Shown: positions 42,818-51,331 of the stretch, piece by piece | Layout: each line of letters starts with the position of its first letter | How positions within the stretch are numbered: the first letter of the stretch is position 1 | Assembly: GCF_008017805.1 (NCBI RefSeq) | Contig: NZ_VRTT01000007.1 | Location: forward strand, 1-64,000 | Direction of reading: 5' to 3' | Source of the DNA: Paenibacillus sp. N3.4 | Lineage (GTDB): Bacteria > Bacillota > Bacilli > Paenibacillales > NBRC-103111 | Length of the DNA stretch: 64,000 nt | The notes under the pieces: generated by a model | Told to the model about the DNA's origin: nothing | Databases searched by the model: none | Seen by the model: the letters and a program-made list of their open reading frames with translations, nothing else | Program-made: the position numbers and the translations under genes

Positions 42818-43795
42818 TTGAAACGATTTGTTACGGTCCTTGCAAGTTCAATTTTACTATCAAGTCTTGTTATGGGTTGCTCAGCTCCTTCAACAAACGT
42901 ACAGCCGACTAACAGTGACGTTTTAACGGCTGGAGATTTTTTAACTTTTAAGGACAGTACAGGCCAAGAAATGGTGTTGAAGGAAAAGCCGCAGCATGTC
43001 GTTCTGTTGAACACGGAGATTCAGGAATTATATTACCAAGTTGGAGGGCAAGCATCCGGGGTAGCGACAGCTCCAGGAATACCTGTACCCGAAGCGGCAA
43101 AAAATACTGTCAAGGTCGGGCAAATTAATCAAGTGAGTATGGAAAAAGTAATGAGCTTGAAGCCAGATTTGATTATCGGTCAATCTGTGTTTCATGCTTC
43201 TTTGAAGGATTCGTTTGCTGCTGCAAAGGTGCCATTTGCTTTGGTTGATATTAAAAGTTATGAGGATATCAAAGCCGCTGCGGAATTTTTTGGGAAAATA
43301 GCTGGTAAAGAAGCAGAAACTCAGGCGGCGATTGCTTTAACGGAGCAAAAAATGCAAAACATCATTCGTAAGCTTCCTCAGCAGAATCCAAAGTTTGCGA
43401 TGATTACCATCATGCCGATGGGGATCAGTGTGCAAAAAAACTCAACGCTTTCATTAGATGTAGCAAAGCGATTAAAGTTAATTAATGTCGCTGAATCCAT
43501 GCCGGCAGGCAAGATGCCGAGTGCAGCACCTTACAGCTTGGAGAAGCTGGTTGAACTAGATCCTGAGTATTTGTTTTTCATCGTGCATGGTACAGAAGAG
43601 TATGGGAAAGAAAAACTTACATCCGACCTGGAAAGCAACCCTGCTTGGCGTTCACTAAAGGCGGTCAAAGAAAAAAAGATATACTTCCTTCCATCTGAGC
43701 TCTTTGTAAGCAACCCCGGCTTCAACTATGATCAATCTTTATCCTATCTGGCTAAGCTGGTTTTCCCCGATACCTATAGGGATGATCAGAAATGA
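42818..43795 (+). CDS. Cobalamin/Fe(III)-siderophore ABC importer binding lipoprotein
   Basis: A 325-residue lipoprotein: signal peptide with lipobox VMGC, then the clamshell binding fold of FecB/BtuF type (VVLLNTEIQELYYQVGG, MSLKPDLIIGQSVF, PAWRSLKAVKEKKIYFLP). TTG 42818 is ten bases after AAAGGAG. Its stop overlaps the ATG of the permease gene (ATGA), so the two are translationally coupled. The ligand (cobalamin, haem or a siderophore) cannot be decided from sequence alone. Confidence 0.87.
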   Translation: MKRFVTVLASSILLSSLVMGCSAPSTNVQPTNSDVLTAGDFLTFKDSTGQEMVLKEKPQHVVLLNTEIQELYYQVGGQASGVATAPGIPVPEAAKNTVKVGQINQVSMEKVMSLKPDLIIGQSVFHASLKDSFAAAKVPFALVDIKSYEDIKAAAEFFGKIAGKEAETQAAIALTEQKMQNIIRKLPQQNPKFAMITIMPMGISVQKNSTLSLDVAKRLKLINVAESMPAGKMPSAAPYSLEKLVELDPEYLFFIVHGTEEYGKEKLTSDLESNPAWRSLKAVKEKKIYFLPSELFVSNPGFNYDQSLSYLAKLVFPDTYRDDQK

Positions 43796-44784
43796 TAAGA
43801 ATACGTAAACATACAACATGGCGTACGAGTACGTTGGCGATATTTGCACTTTTCGCTCTATTGGGGTTGTATTTGAGTCTTATTTGTGGAGCCGTACAAG
43901 TAGATCTTTCAGAAATTGTAAAATCGTTATGGGGTGGAGAAAGCGAGTTTCGCGATATTATTTGGAATATTAGACTGCCGAGAACGATTGTAGCTGCTTT
44001 AGTTGGCATCAGTCTTTCGTTATCAGGAGCACTTTTGCAAGGGGTCATGCGTAATTCAATGGCAGATCCTCATATTATCGGCGTATCTTCAGGAGCAGGT
44101 TTGTTTGGAATAGGGGTTCTTATTTTATTCCCATCCTATACGTATTTACTTACACCTGTAGCTTTCATTGGAGCCATTATGGCTGCTTTACTCATTTACC
44201 TGTTAGCATGGCGTGGAGGCGTCAGTCCGCTGCGGGTTATTCTCGCAGGGGTTGCGGTGTCGGCTTTATTAAATTCCGGTATCTCTGCACTGCTGACCTT
44301 TTACAGTGATAGGGTGGGAGGATCACTATTGTTCTTAGTGGGAGGACTATCGGCTAGGAGCTGGCCTCATGTATATATTCTTCTGCCGTATGTGCTTATT
44401 GGCACACTGTTAGCTTTGTTGGGTAGTCAACGTATGAATATTATGGCCCTTGGAGATACACAGGCTAAAGGATTAGGTCTGCGTGTGGAAGTGTACCGAA
44501 TTTACTTCACAGCCATTGCAACTTTACTTGCAGCTAGCACGGTAAGTATCGTTGGTTTACTGGGTTTTGTTGGCATGATTGTTCCCCATTCAGCCCGTTT
44601 GCTTATTGGCAGCGATTATCGCTGGTTGCTTCCTGCGTGTGTTATGTTAGGTGTAGCTGTCTTGACGATTTCTGATACAGTGGCGCGTATCGTATTTGCT
44701 CCCATAGAGCTTCCTGTAGGAATTGTCATGGGGGTACTTGGAGCGCCAATCTTCTTGTTTTTGCTTCGCAGGAAGGCCATGTGA
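43792..44784 (+). CDS. FecCD/BtuC-family ABC permease
   Basis: A 330-residue membrane protein with about ten helices; the RLPRTIVAALVGISLSLSGALLQGVMRN and DPHIIGVSSGAGLFGIG motifs and GFVGMIVPHSARLLIG are characteristic of FecCD/BtuC permeases. It works as a homodimer or heterodimer. No ATPase gene follows: the unit ends at a terminator at 44826. The ATP-binding subunit must come from elsewhere in the genome, as is known for some Bacillus siderophore importers that share one ATPase. Confidence 0.9.
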   Translation: MIRIRKHTTWRTSTLAIFALFALLGLYLSLICGAVQVDLSEIVKSLWGGESEFRDIIWNIRLPRTIVAALVGISLSLSGALLQGVMRNSMADPHIIGVSSGAGLFGIGVLILFPSYTYLLTPVAFIGAIMAALLIYLLAWRGGVSPLRVILAGVAVSALLNSGISALLTFYSDRVGGSLLFLVGGLSARSWPHVYILLPYVLIGTLLALLGSQRMNIMALGDTQAKGLGLRVEVYRIYFTAIATLLAASTVSIVGLLGFVGMIVPHSARLLIGSDYRWLLPACVMLGVAVLTISDTVARIVFAPIELPVGIVMGVLGAPIFLFLLRRKAM

Positions 44785-44825
44785 AATCGGGCTAACGCGG
44801 GTATTGATTCGTCGTTTGCGTAATA

Positions 44826-44856
44826 AAAAGCCAGACTTCATTGAAGACTGGCTTTT
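44826..44856. terminator. Bidirectional terminator
   Basis: AAAAGCCAG pairs with CTGGCTTTT (44826-44855) around ACTTCATTGAAGA, with A-rich and T-rich flanks. It serves the permease gene and the converging Sco gene. Confidence 0.88.
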
Positions 44857-44891
44857 TGTTGGTGATTTATTTTCACCAATGTCTACCTCTC

Positions 44892-45515
44892 TTAAGATGC
44901 TTTAACTAATTGCTTGATCGCTTTTTCAATGATTTCATTATCCATACCCTCGCCCATATCATATACTTTTCGAATGGTTCCCTCTTGGTCGATCAGAAAC
45001 AATGAGCGGATCGAATGTACAAATTGACCATCTTTTTGCTTAACAGCCATAATTCCAAAATCGTTTGCGGTTTTCAATACATCCTGTTCACTCCCTCTTA
45101 GTAATTGCCACCCGACGCCTTGTTCAATGCCCAGTGCACTCGCATATTTCTCCAGCGCTTCCGGTGTATCTCGTTCAGGATCGAATGTAACGCTGAGGAA
45201 CTCTACCTTACTCCCGAAGGTTCCTTTTTTCTTCAAATTATTTTGCATTAACACCATATTGGAGGTTGTCACAGGACATATATCAGGACAGTTGGCAAAG
45301 AAAAATTCCACTAACCGCACCTTACCGTTCGTTTCACTTAATTTAACTTGCTGCCCCTTCAGGTTTTGTAAACTGAATTCAGGCGCTTTTTTTATTTTTG
45401 GCAGCGGATCGGTGCCTTGTAGGAACCAGTAGACAGCACACAGAATAATGGCAGCAAACAGTACAATAGCGGTAATTCGAAACCATGCTTTATTGGTGGA
45501 TGAATAGACAGACAT
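44892..45515 (-). CDS. SCO1/SenC-family copper chaperone
   Basis: A 207-residue membrane-anchored thioredoxin-fold protein. One N-terminal helix (ITAIVLFAAIILCAVYWFL) anchors it outside the membrane. The copper-binding CPDIC motif (CxxxC) lies in FFFANCPDICPVT and the third ligand His in GQFVHSIRS. Sco proteins deliver copper to the CuA site of cytochrome c oxidase or act as thiol reductants. It is the downstream gene of a two-gene minus-strand unit with the YtkA-like lipoprotein. No oxidase with a CuA subunit is in the window, so its partner lies elsewhere. Confidence 0.92.
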   Translation of the reverse strand: MSVYSSTNKAWFRITAIVLFAAIILCAVYWFLQGTDPLPKIKKAPEFSLQNLKGQQVKLSETNGKVRLVEFFFANCPDICPVTTSNMVLMQNNLKKKGTFGSKVEFLSVTFDPERDTPEALEKYASALGIEQGVGWQLLRGSEQDVLKTANDFGIMAVKQKDGQFVHSIRSLFLIDQEGTIRKVYDMGEGMDNEIIEKAIKQLVKAS

Positions 45516-45529
45516 GTAAAAATCTCTCC

Positions 45530-45940
45530 TTATTTAGCCGCAACTTCGAATTGTTGAGTGGGCATAGCATGCATGCCTGCGGCGGTAGTGTGGGAAGTAA
45601 TGTTGTAAGTTCCTGCCTTTTGAAAAGTTGTTTTCATCGTATAAACGCCATTTTCTTTTTTTCTGCCTTTTATCTTTTCGTGGTTACCTGACTGCCCCTC
45701 TTCCCAAATTTCAAAAGTGAGTTCGTTCAACTTTTTTACTTTTTCCCCGTCTAGTGTCACAGTGGCTTGCACCTCCACCGCTTCATCGGGTTTAGGATGG
45801 TCTGGGCTGATTTTTACATCAACCTGAATCAATTTCATTGAGCTTTGATTCATGCCAGATATGTCCATATCATCCATACTTGAATCCTTACAACCTGTGA
45901 GGATGATACCCATAAGAACAAGCCAATACGCAATTTTCAT
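45530..45940 (-). CDS. YtkA-domain (FixH-like) lipoprotein
   Basis: A 136-residue lipoprotein: lipobox LTGC, a Met/Asp-rich stretch (SSMDDMDISGMNQSSMK) that could bind copper, then a YtkA-type beta-sandwich (VDVKISPDHPKPDEAVEVQATV, GVYTMKTTFQKAGTYNITSHTTAAGMHAMP). The GMHAMP end keeps His/Met residues typical of extracytoplasmic copper proteins. It precedes the Sco gene by 14 bases in the same direction, which supports a role in copper delivery to a respiratory oxidase. Confidence 0.85.
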   Translation of the reverse strand: MKIAYWLVLMGIILTGCKDSSMDDMDISGMNQSSMKLIQVDVKISPDHPKPDEAVEVQATVTLDGEKVKKLNELTFEIWEEGQSGNHEKIKGRKKENGVYTMKTTFQKAGTYNITSHTTAAGMHAMPTQQFEVAAK

Positions 45941-46183
45941 GTACGTCGTTCGACTCCTTTATTTAAAACTTGTCTTTGTCCTTGTTATTATACCCACGTT
46001 ATTGGCTGCTGCCATGACTAGAAAGTGCTATTGTTTTTAATATATTTTTGAGTTTCGCCTTATTTGACTTGAAAATGGCATAATTATAGCCCTTATGAGT
46101 CATTTTGAAATGAGGATATTTGAGTATATTAATAAAGAACAACTAGAAGCAGCAGAAAAGTCAGACCTAAAGGAGGTAACAGG

Positions 46184-46843
46184 ATGACCCACCCAATTCG
46201 TGTCCTTATCGTTGACGACCACCATCATGCCAGAGAAGGCATTCGCGATATTCTGAGCAGAGATACGTCATTCGAGGTTGTTGCTGAAGGCAAAAGCGGC
46301 TTAGAAGCACTTGCACTAACAGAAGAATGGATGCCCGATTTAATTATGATGGATATCAATATGCCGCAAATGGATGGTCTTGAGGCCACAAAGCAAATTA
46401 AGGATAAATTCCCTTATGTCAAAATCGTTATGATTACCGTTTCTGATGATATTACTCACTTATTTGAAGCTTTAAAAAAAGGAGCGCAGGGCTATCTCCT
46501 CAAAAATTTAAGCCCCGATTCATGGCATGAATACTTGAAAGCTGTTGCCGTCGACGAAGCCCCGATGTCCAGAGAGCTTGCGCTGCGCTTGTTGAAGGAA
46601 TTTTCACCAATAGAAAAGGTGGAAGCTCCTATGAATTCATCGATTACCGTGAGGGAACGTGAAATTTTAAAATGGGTGGCCAGTGGGAAATCGAATCGAG
46701 ATATTTCGGAAGGGCTCAGCATTTCTGAACATACGGTAAAAAATCATTTGAAAAACATTATGCAAAAGCTTCGTATGGACAATCGTGTTCAACTCACCGG
46801 GTATGTGTACGAGCAAGGCTGGATGTCAAATAAAAAAAGATAG
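46184..46843 (+). CDS. NarL/LuxR-type response regulator without adjacent kinase
   Basis: A 219-residue two-component regulator. The receiver has DD at 11-12, phospho-acceptor Asp57 in IMMDINMP, Thr84-region VITVSD and Lys in GYLLKNLS. The C-terminal LuxR-type helix-turn-helix is SITVREREILKWVASGKSNRDI and HTVKNHLKNIMQKL. AAAGGAGG precedes ATG 46184. No histidine kinase is adjacent, and the next gene (cytochrome c) starts ten bases after its stop, so the two share a transcript. The regulator may control respiratory genes (inferred from context). Confidence 0.9.
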   Translation: MTHPIRVLIVDDHHHAREGIRDILSRDTSFEVVAEGKSGLEALALTEEWMPDLIMMDINMPQMDGLEATKQIKDKFPYVKIVMITVSDDITHLFEALKKGAQGYLLKNLSPDSWHEYLKAVAVDEAPMSRELALRLLKEFSPIEKVEAPMNSSITVREREILKWVASGKSNRDISEGLSISEHTVKNHLKNIMQKLRMDNRVQLTGYVYEQGWMSNKKR

Positions 46844-46853
46844 GAGAATAAGA

Positions 46854-47216
46854 ATGAGAAAGAAAAATATAGGAGTAGGTTTCAGTTTATTGGCTTTCGT
46901 TCTCGCATTATCGGCATGTGGATCTTCCTCAAATCATGCGCATGAAGGGAATATGGGCTCTCTAACAAGTAGTCCTTCTGCAACTGTTAGCGCAAGTAAC
47001 GCAGAGTCATTGTACAAGAGCAACTGTATGTCCTGTCACGGAGCAACCCTTCAAGGCAAGATTGGGCCATCGCTTAATAAAGTTGGCGGAAAGCTTAGCC
47101 AGGAACAAATTGCCGCAAAAATTCAAAATGGTGGCGGCGGAATGCCCTCGTTTAAAACCTTAAAGGAAGCGGATATCGAATCGCTATCTGAATGGCTTGC
47201 TGCTAAGAAACAATAA
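46854..47216 (+). CDS. Lipoprotein cytochrome c (c-551/CccB-like)
   Basis: A 120-residue exported mono-haem cytochrome. The lipobox LSAC anchors it to the outer face of the membrane. Haem attaches at CMSCH (CxxCH) with the axial His, and the distal Met is in GGGGMPSFKTL. Size and layout match small class I cytochromes of Bacillales that donate electrons to oxidases. ATG 46854 follows TAGGAGA by six bases. It is cotranscribed with the response regulator and lies near the Sco/YtkA pair and cydABCD. Confidence 0.92.
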   Translation: MRKKNIGVGFSLLAFVLALSACGSSSNHAHEGNMGSLTSSPSATVSASNAESLYKSNCMSCHGATLQGKIGPSLNKVGGKLSQEQIAAKIQNGGGGMPSFKTLKEADIESLSEWLAAKKQ

Positions 47217-47240
47217 TTGGTTTAAGGGAGGAGAGCGGAT

Positions 47241-47603
47241 ATGAAACAGTGGAAAGTAGGTATTCTTTTATTTGATGATGTCGAGGTTCTTTTGAGGTAT
47301 CCACGATTTCAGAAACAGGCAACCTCATTACGGCGAACAACGGTTTGAAAGTGACACCGGACTATAGTTTGATCAATGCTCCTTAATTTGATTTGTTGGT
47401 TATACCTGGGGGCATGGGAACAAGTAACCGTAGTCGAAGGTGTGAAATTTGTTGATGAGGGCCGAATTATCACGTCTGCGGGGGTTTCAGCAGGAATTCA
47501 TATGGCATTTCATATGGTTCAGAGGCTGCTGGGGAAGCAAGCTGCTGTTGAAACAGCTAAGGTTATGGAGTTTGATATTGATTTCGAGGTACCCCAGGAT
47601 TAA
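47241..47603 (+). pseudogene. DJ-1/PfpI-family gene, decayed
   Basis: ATG 47241 (GGAGGAG upstream) begins MKQWKVGILLFDDVEVL, a standard PfpI start. The sequence then loses bases, continues in another frame as EVSTISETGNLITANNGLKV, hits an in-frame TAA (INAP-stop), goes on as FDLLVIPGGMGTSNR and resumes as VKFVDEGRIITSAGVSAGIHMAFHMVQ. The segment with the nucleophile Cys is deleted. At least one deletion, frameshifts and a stop make it clearly non-functional. Confidence 0.85.
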
Positions 47604-47627
47604 ATACATGATCCGAGGAGATGTGAA

Positions 47628-47915
47628 ATGTCAAAAATACGAAATGGTCTTGCAACAGTTATTCTAATCATTTTTATCATTGCTGGCTTTTCTGGTGCAG
47701 CTTCCCCCGCATTAGCTGACCACAATCACGGAGATGAAATGATGGCAGCAGGGCAGTCGATTGAAGGCACAATTGTGAACACGGCCTCTTTGATAATCGT
47801 CGCTATGGCAACGCTGCTTTTAGTAGTTCGTATACGTGCAAATGCATCCTATCTTCCAAAAATGACGGCGAGGGTCATCTGTTTGGCCGGGCCAATCAAA
47901 TCCTTTGTTTGCTGA
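47628..47915 (+). CDS. Small membrane or exported protein, possibly truncated
   Basis: A 95-residue protein: a signal-peptide-like N-terminus (VILIIFIIAGFSGAASPALA), a His-rich piece (DHNHGDEMM), and a second hydrophobic helix (TASLIIVAMATLLLVVRI). The ending after ANASYLPKMT looks unusual and may be a frameshifted tail. Family not recognised. AGGAG lies before ATG 47628. The His/Met content fits the metal-handling neighbourhood, but its role is unknown. Confidence 0.5.
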   Translation: MSKIRNGLATVILIIFIIAGFSGAASPALADHNHGDEMMAAGQSIEGTIVNTASLIIVAMATLLLVVRIRANASYLPKMTARVICLAGPIKSFVC

Positions 47916-47952
47916 CGGCTGATTGTCAGATTTAAACAAGCAAATAGTGAGC

Positions 47953-47993
47953 AAAACGCCATGTCAGAAACCAACATCTGCGGATGGCGTTTT
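47953..47993 (+). terminator. Terminator, likely bidirectional
   Basis: AAAACGCCAT (47953-47962) pairs with ATGGCGTTTT (47984-47993). It lies between the small membrane protein gene and the converging response regulator. Confidence 0.75.
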
Positions 47994-48038
47994 GGTGTTT
48001 GCTTTTACCGTGGTGATGATGAGTAAATCCGGTTAACT

Positions 48039-48755
48039 TCACGTGGTCTCCTCCATGCGATAGCCGAAGCCTCGTATCGTTCGAATCATCGAGGCGGCAG
48101 CGGGTGAGATCGACTGTATCTTTTCCCGCAGTCTCATGACATGCGTATCAACCGTTCGATGATCCCCTGCGGCCTCATAATTCCAAATGTCCTTTAGCAG
48201 CATATCGCGTGAGCATATCTTACCTAGATGAAGGGAAAAGTAGCGCAGCAGCTCGTATTCTTTTAAAGTTAGGGAGATTTCTGCACCTTCTACAAGTACT
48301 CGACGTGCATGGTGTTCGATGATCAAATTGGAGAAGACGATCCTGTCACTAAAAATAGGTTCTTGCGTCCAGAATCGATTAGGAGTCGTACGTTTTAATA
48401 TAGCTTTGATTCGGAGAATCAATTCCCTAGGACTGAAAGGTTTGCACATATAGTCGTCTGCACCAGCTTCAAATCCGAGAAGACGATCCGCATCATCGCT
48501 TTTTGCTGTAAGTAGGATGATAGGTGTCTTTTTAAAGCTTTTCAACAAATGGCAGGCTTCTATCCCGCTTAGCTTTGGCATCAACCAATCCATAATAATG
48601 AGATCATATTCGGTATCCATCGCCTTCATAAGTGCTTGCTCGCCGTTGTCTGCTTCTTCGATGAGTGCATGTTCCTTTTCCAGGTAGATGCGAATTAATT
48701 TGCGTGTTCGATCTTCGTCATCGGCAACCAATACTTTATAAGTCATGTGCTTCAT
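48039..48755 (-). CDS. OmpR/PhoB-type response regulator without adjacent kinase
   Basis: A 238-residue regulator: receiver with ADDE, Asp56 in IIMDWLMP, LLTAKSD and CKPFSPRELILR, then a winged-helix output domain (ISLTLKEYELLRYFSLHLGK, DHRTVDTHVMRLREKI, IRTIRGFGYRME). The start ATG at 48755 is preceded by CGGAGGTG on the minus strand; the longer frame to 48815 lacks such a site. No kinase lies nearby. Together with 46184 there are two orphan regulators in 2.6 kb. Confidence 0.92.
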   Translation of the reverse strand: MKHMTYKVLVADDEDRTRKLIRIYLEKEHALIEEADNGEQALMKAMDTEYDLIIMDWLMPKLSGIEACHLLKSFKKTPIILLTAKSDDADRLLGFEAGADDYMCKPFSPRELILRIKAILKRTTPNRFWTQEPIFSDRIVFSNLIIEHHARRVLVEGAEISLTLKEYELLRYFSLHLGKICSRDMLLKDIWNYEAAGDHRTVDTHVMRLREKIQSISPAAASMIRTIRGFGYRMEETT

Positions 48756-48986
48756 TGTTTTCACCTCCGTTGGTTTATATGCTATCCCAATGACAAAGCA
48801 TTCACATGACTCCAACGAGTTATTTGATCGTCCAAAATATGAACAAACGATGGAGGCTTTATGAACATTGGGCTAATAACGCAATAATTGACTCTTTTAT
48901 GGTCATTTTATTAGCAGGTATTCTGGCTATAATAATCAACAGATACATGACGAGCGACTTAAAAGCATATCCGGAGGGAGCTTCCT

Positions 48987-49346
48987 ATGAACAGCAATGC
49001 ACAAACTCGGCAGCAAAGAAATACAGAAGGGATTCGAAAATTCAGTGAACAAAAAACGATGCAAGCTTGCCGCAAGGCCGAAGCGGCCATTCACAAGCTA
49101 TTAATGGAAGAGGTCAAAATCAATTTTAACACCGTCGCAATTGAAGCAGGCGTATCTAAACCGTTCTTGTATTCGCAACCGGGGCTTCGATTGAGGATTG
49201 AAAGCCTCCGCAAACAAACGGAACAAGCTGCTATACCGATTGAATTGATGTACGAAGAGCTAAAGAAAGAGAATGAGGCTATCAAAAAAGAATTATACAA
49301 ACTGAGGAATTTTATTAGGAAAACAATGAAAACTTCAGATAAATAA
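48987..49346 (+). CDS. TnpC-like (Tn554-type/DUF6262) transposition protein, probably a remnant
   Basis: A 119-residue basic, coiled protein: KAEAAIHKLLMEEVKINFNTVAIEAGVSKPFLY carries a helix-turn-helix seen in Tn554-type TnpC/DUF6262 proteins, followed by a heptad-rich C-terminus (ELMYEELKKENEAIKKELYKL). GGAGG lies before ATG 48987. In complete elements this gene follows two tyrosine recombinases (tnpA, tnpB); only a possible end of a preceding frame (ending YRRDSKIQ at 49048) is present, so the element appears truncated. It sits just upstream of cydABCD. Confidence 0.65.
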   Translation: MNSNAQTRQQRNTEGIRKFSEQKTMQACRKAEAAIHKLLMEEVKINFNTVAIEAGVSKPFLYSQPGLRLRIESLRKQTEQAAIPIELMYEELKKENEAIKKELYKLRNFIRKTMKTSDK

Positions 49347-49840
49347 AGTTGTTAGTGTTGTACAATGGACAGCACCCTCACGTAGCAACGTCGTTGTTGA
49401 TATAGAAAACCGTAGCAAGTTTTCAGCGTTACAGAAGGGAAAACATCCGTTGACGGTGCTGTAAGAATACCGAAATTTGACCTCAAGCGGTGCGACTAGG
49501 CTGCCTTTAATTGAATTCTGCAGAGATGATGAATTTTCAACTTTAATTGTGAAATGCTTGACGCGGCTGCTGGAGATCCTTTGCTTGCTTTCCAACGATT
49601 TAGTAGCGATATTTTGCTTGCCAATATGAGTGTTTTACTTGCATGTACTCTTTTTCACAAACTAGTCACGGACTTTCCACAAGCTGTTCACGGATATGGC
49701 TCTTTCGAGCCATGCAAATGGTTTTATTTGTTCTATAATAATAAGTAACCGGAGAACATGAATGTGACAGCGTTTCAGGAGAAGCGCGCTGTAAATGCTA
49801 ATATGATCAGGTAATGTGCAGACATTGGCTCTTTTGCAGT
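49347..49840. other. Gene-free region before cydA
   Basis: No gene. CGTAGCAA-type words repeat at about 49382 and 49411, perhaps from the transposon end. Two TTCACA/TTCACG half-sites (near 49660 and 49690) recall Rex half-boxes, and a TATAAT lies at 49733-49738. Confidence 0.4.
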
Positions 49841-49846
49841 AAAGTA

Positions 49847-49862
49847 TGTGAATTTATTCACA
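49847..49862. promoter_or_regulatory. Rex-type redox operator before cydABCD
   Basis: TGTGAATTTATTCACA is a perfect inverted repeat matching the Gram-positive Rex consensus (TTGTGAA..TTCACAA). It lies 60 bp before cydA. Rex releases its site when NADH is high, which would raise cyd expression at low oxygen. Confidence 0.75.
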
Positions 49863-49921
49863 ATATATTCATAATTGCTTTATTTCCGGCCTATATAGAA
49901 ATAGAAAGAAGGAATAGCCCA

Positions 49922-51331
49922 ATGGATATTGTTGATTTGGCCCGCCTGCAATTTGCTTCAACTACCATCTTTCATTATATTTTTGTTCCTCTGTCGATTG
50001 GCCTATCATTGCTAATTGCGATTATGGAGACATTATATGTCGTGAAGAAAGATGACGGCTACAAAAGAATGGCGCAGTTTTGGGGTAAATTTCTACTGAT
50101 CAATTTCGCCGTGGGCGTTGTAACCGGAATTTTACAGGAATTTCAATTCGGTATGAATTGGTCTGATTTTAGCCGCTTTGTCGGGGATGTTTTTGGTACA
50201 CCGTTAGCCATAGAAGCACTTCTAGCCTTTTTCCTGGAGTCGACCTTTATCGGTCTATGGATATTCGGTTGGGATCGGCTGTCCAAGAAAGTGCACTTGC
50301 TTAGCATGTGGCTGGTGACGATTGGAACAACACTATCTGCGTTGTGGATTTTGGCGGCTAACTCCTTTATGCAGCGTCCGGTAGGCTTTGAGATTCATAA
50401 CGGGCGTGCAGAAATGACGGATATCTTCGCTTTGCTGACGAATGGACAGCTGATATGGGAGTTCCCGCACACGATTTTTGCTGCATTTACGACGGGAGCT
50501 TTCCTTATTGCCGGGATTAGCGCTTGGTATTTATTAAAACAAAGAGACATTCCGTTTTTCAAAAAATCCTTTCAGATCAGTATTATTGTTGGCCTCATTT
50601 CGTCATTCGCTGTCGCCATGTTCGGACATCAGCAAGCCGAATATTTGATTCACACACAGCCGATGAAGATGGCGGCCAGTGAAGCTTTATGGGAAACGAG
50701 TTCAGATCCAGCACCCTGGACCGTATTTGCAACCATTGATCCCTCCCAAAAGAAAAACGGGACGGAGTTGAAAATACCTTATTTGCTCAGCGTCCTATCC
50801 TATAGTAAATTGTCTGGCTCTGTTCCAGGTATGAAGGAGCTGCAGACAGAATACGAAAATCAATATGGTCCAGGTAACTATATTCCCCCTGTCCGAACGA
50901 CCTTTTGGAGCTTTCGTATTATGATTGCCGGGGGCGTAGGTATGATTCTTTTGGCCATGTATGGCGTCTATTTGATGTTAAGGAAGCGATTGGAGCAGCC
51001 TAATAAGTGGTATTTGAGAATAATGCTCTGGGCTATAGGACTACCGTTCATATCGAATACGGCAGGCTGGATTATGACTGAAATGGGGCGGCAGCCTTGG
51101 ACCGTATTTGGTATTTTACGTACGGAGGATTCTGTGTCGCCAAGCGTAAGCAAGGGGCAAATCTGGTTTTCATTGATCTCTTTTTCAACCATTTATTTGA
51201 TCCTGCTTTTTATTTTAATCTTCTTATTTGTACGAACAACGAAGAAAGGGCCTGAACTAGCAGACAAGGTCGAGCATGATATTGAGGACCCATTCGATCA
51301 GGAGGTAACGACACATGCTATCTTTAAATGA
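49922..51331 (+). CDS. cydA: Cytochrome bd ubiquinol/menaquinol oxidase subunit I
   Basis: A 469-residue membrane oxidase subunit that binds haems b558, b595 and d. The haem ligand His18 lies in TTIFHYIFVPLSIG, the proton-path Glu residues in IEALLAFFLEST, the second His in WEFPHT near residue 180, and the quinol loop is of the short Gram-positive type. The GRQPW motif (EMGRQPWTVFG) is present. ATG 49922 follows AGAAGGAA; the longer frame to 49814 would overlap the Rex-like site. First gene of cydABCD. Confidence 0.96.
   Translation: MDIVDLARLQFASTTIFHYIFVPLSIGLSLLIAIMETLYVVKKDDGYKRMAQFWGKFLLINFAVGVVTGILQEFQFGMNWSDFSRFVGDVFGTPLAIEALLAFFLESTFIGLWIFGWDRLSKKVHLLSMWLVTIGTTLSALWILAANSFMQRPVGFEIHNGRAEMTDIFALLTNGQLIWEFPHTIFAAFTTGAFLIAGISAWYLLKQRDIPFFKKSFQISIIVGLISSFAVAMFGHQQAEYLIHTQPMKMAASEALWETSSDPAPWTVFATIDPSQKKNGTELKIPYLLSVLSYSKLSGSVPGMKELQTEYENQYGPGNYIPPVRTTFWSFRIMIAGGVGMILLAMYGVYLMLRKRLEQPNKWYLRIMLWAIGLPFISNTAGWIMTEMGRQPWTVFGILRTEDSVSPSVSKGQIWFSLISFSTIYLILLFILIFLFVRTTKKGPELADKVEHDIEDPFDQEVTTHAIFK

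Noticed and set aside
48806..49048. 80-residue ORF with a membrane-like segment before the TnpC-like gene
   Set aside because: No ribosome binding site or family match. It may contain the tail of a lost transposition gene, but the frame as a whole is unconvincing.
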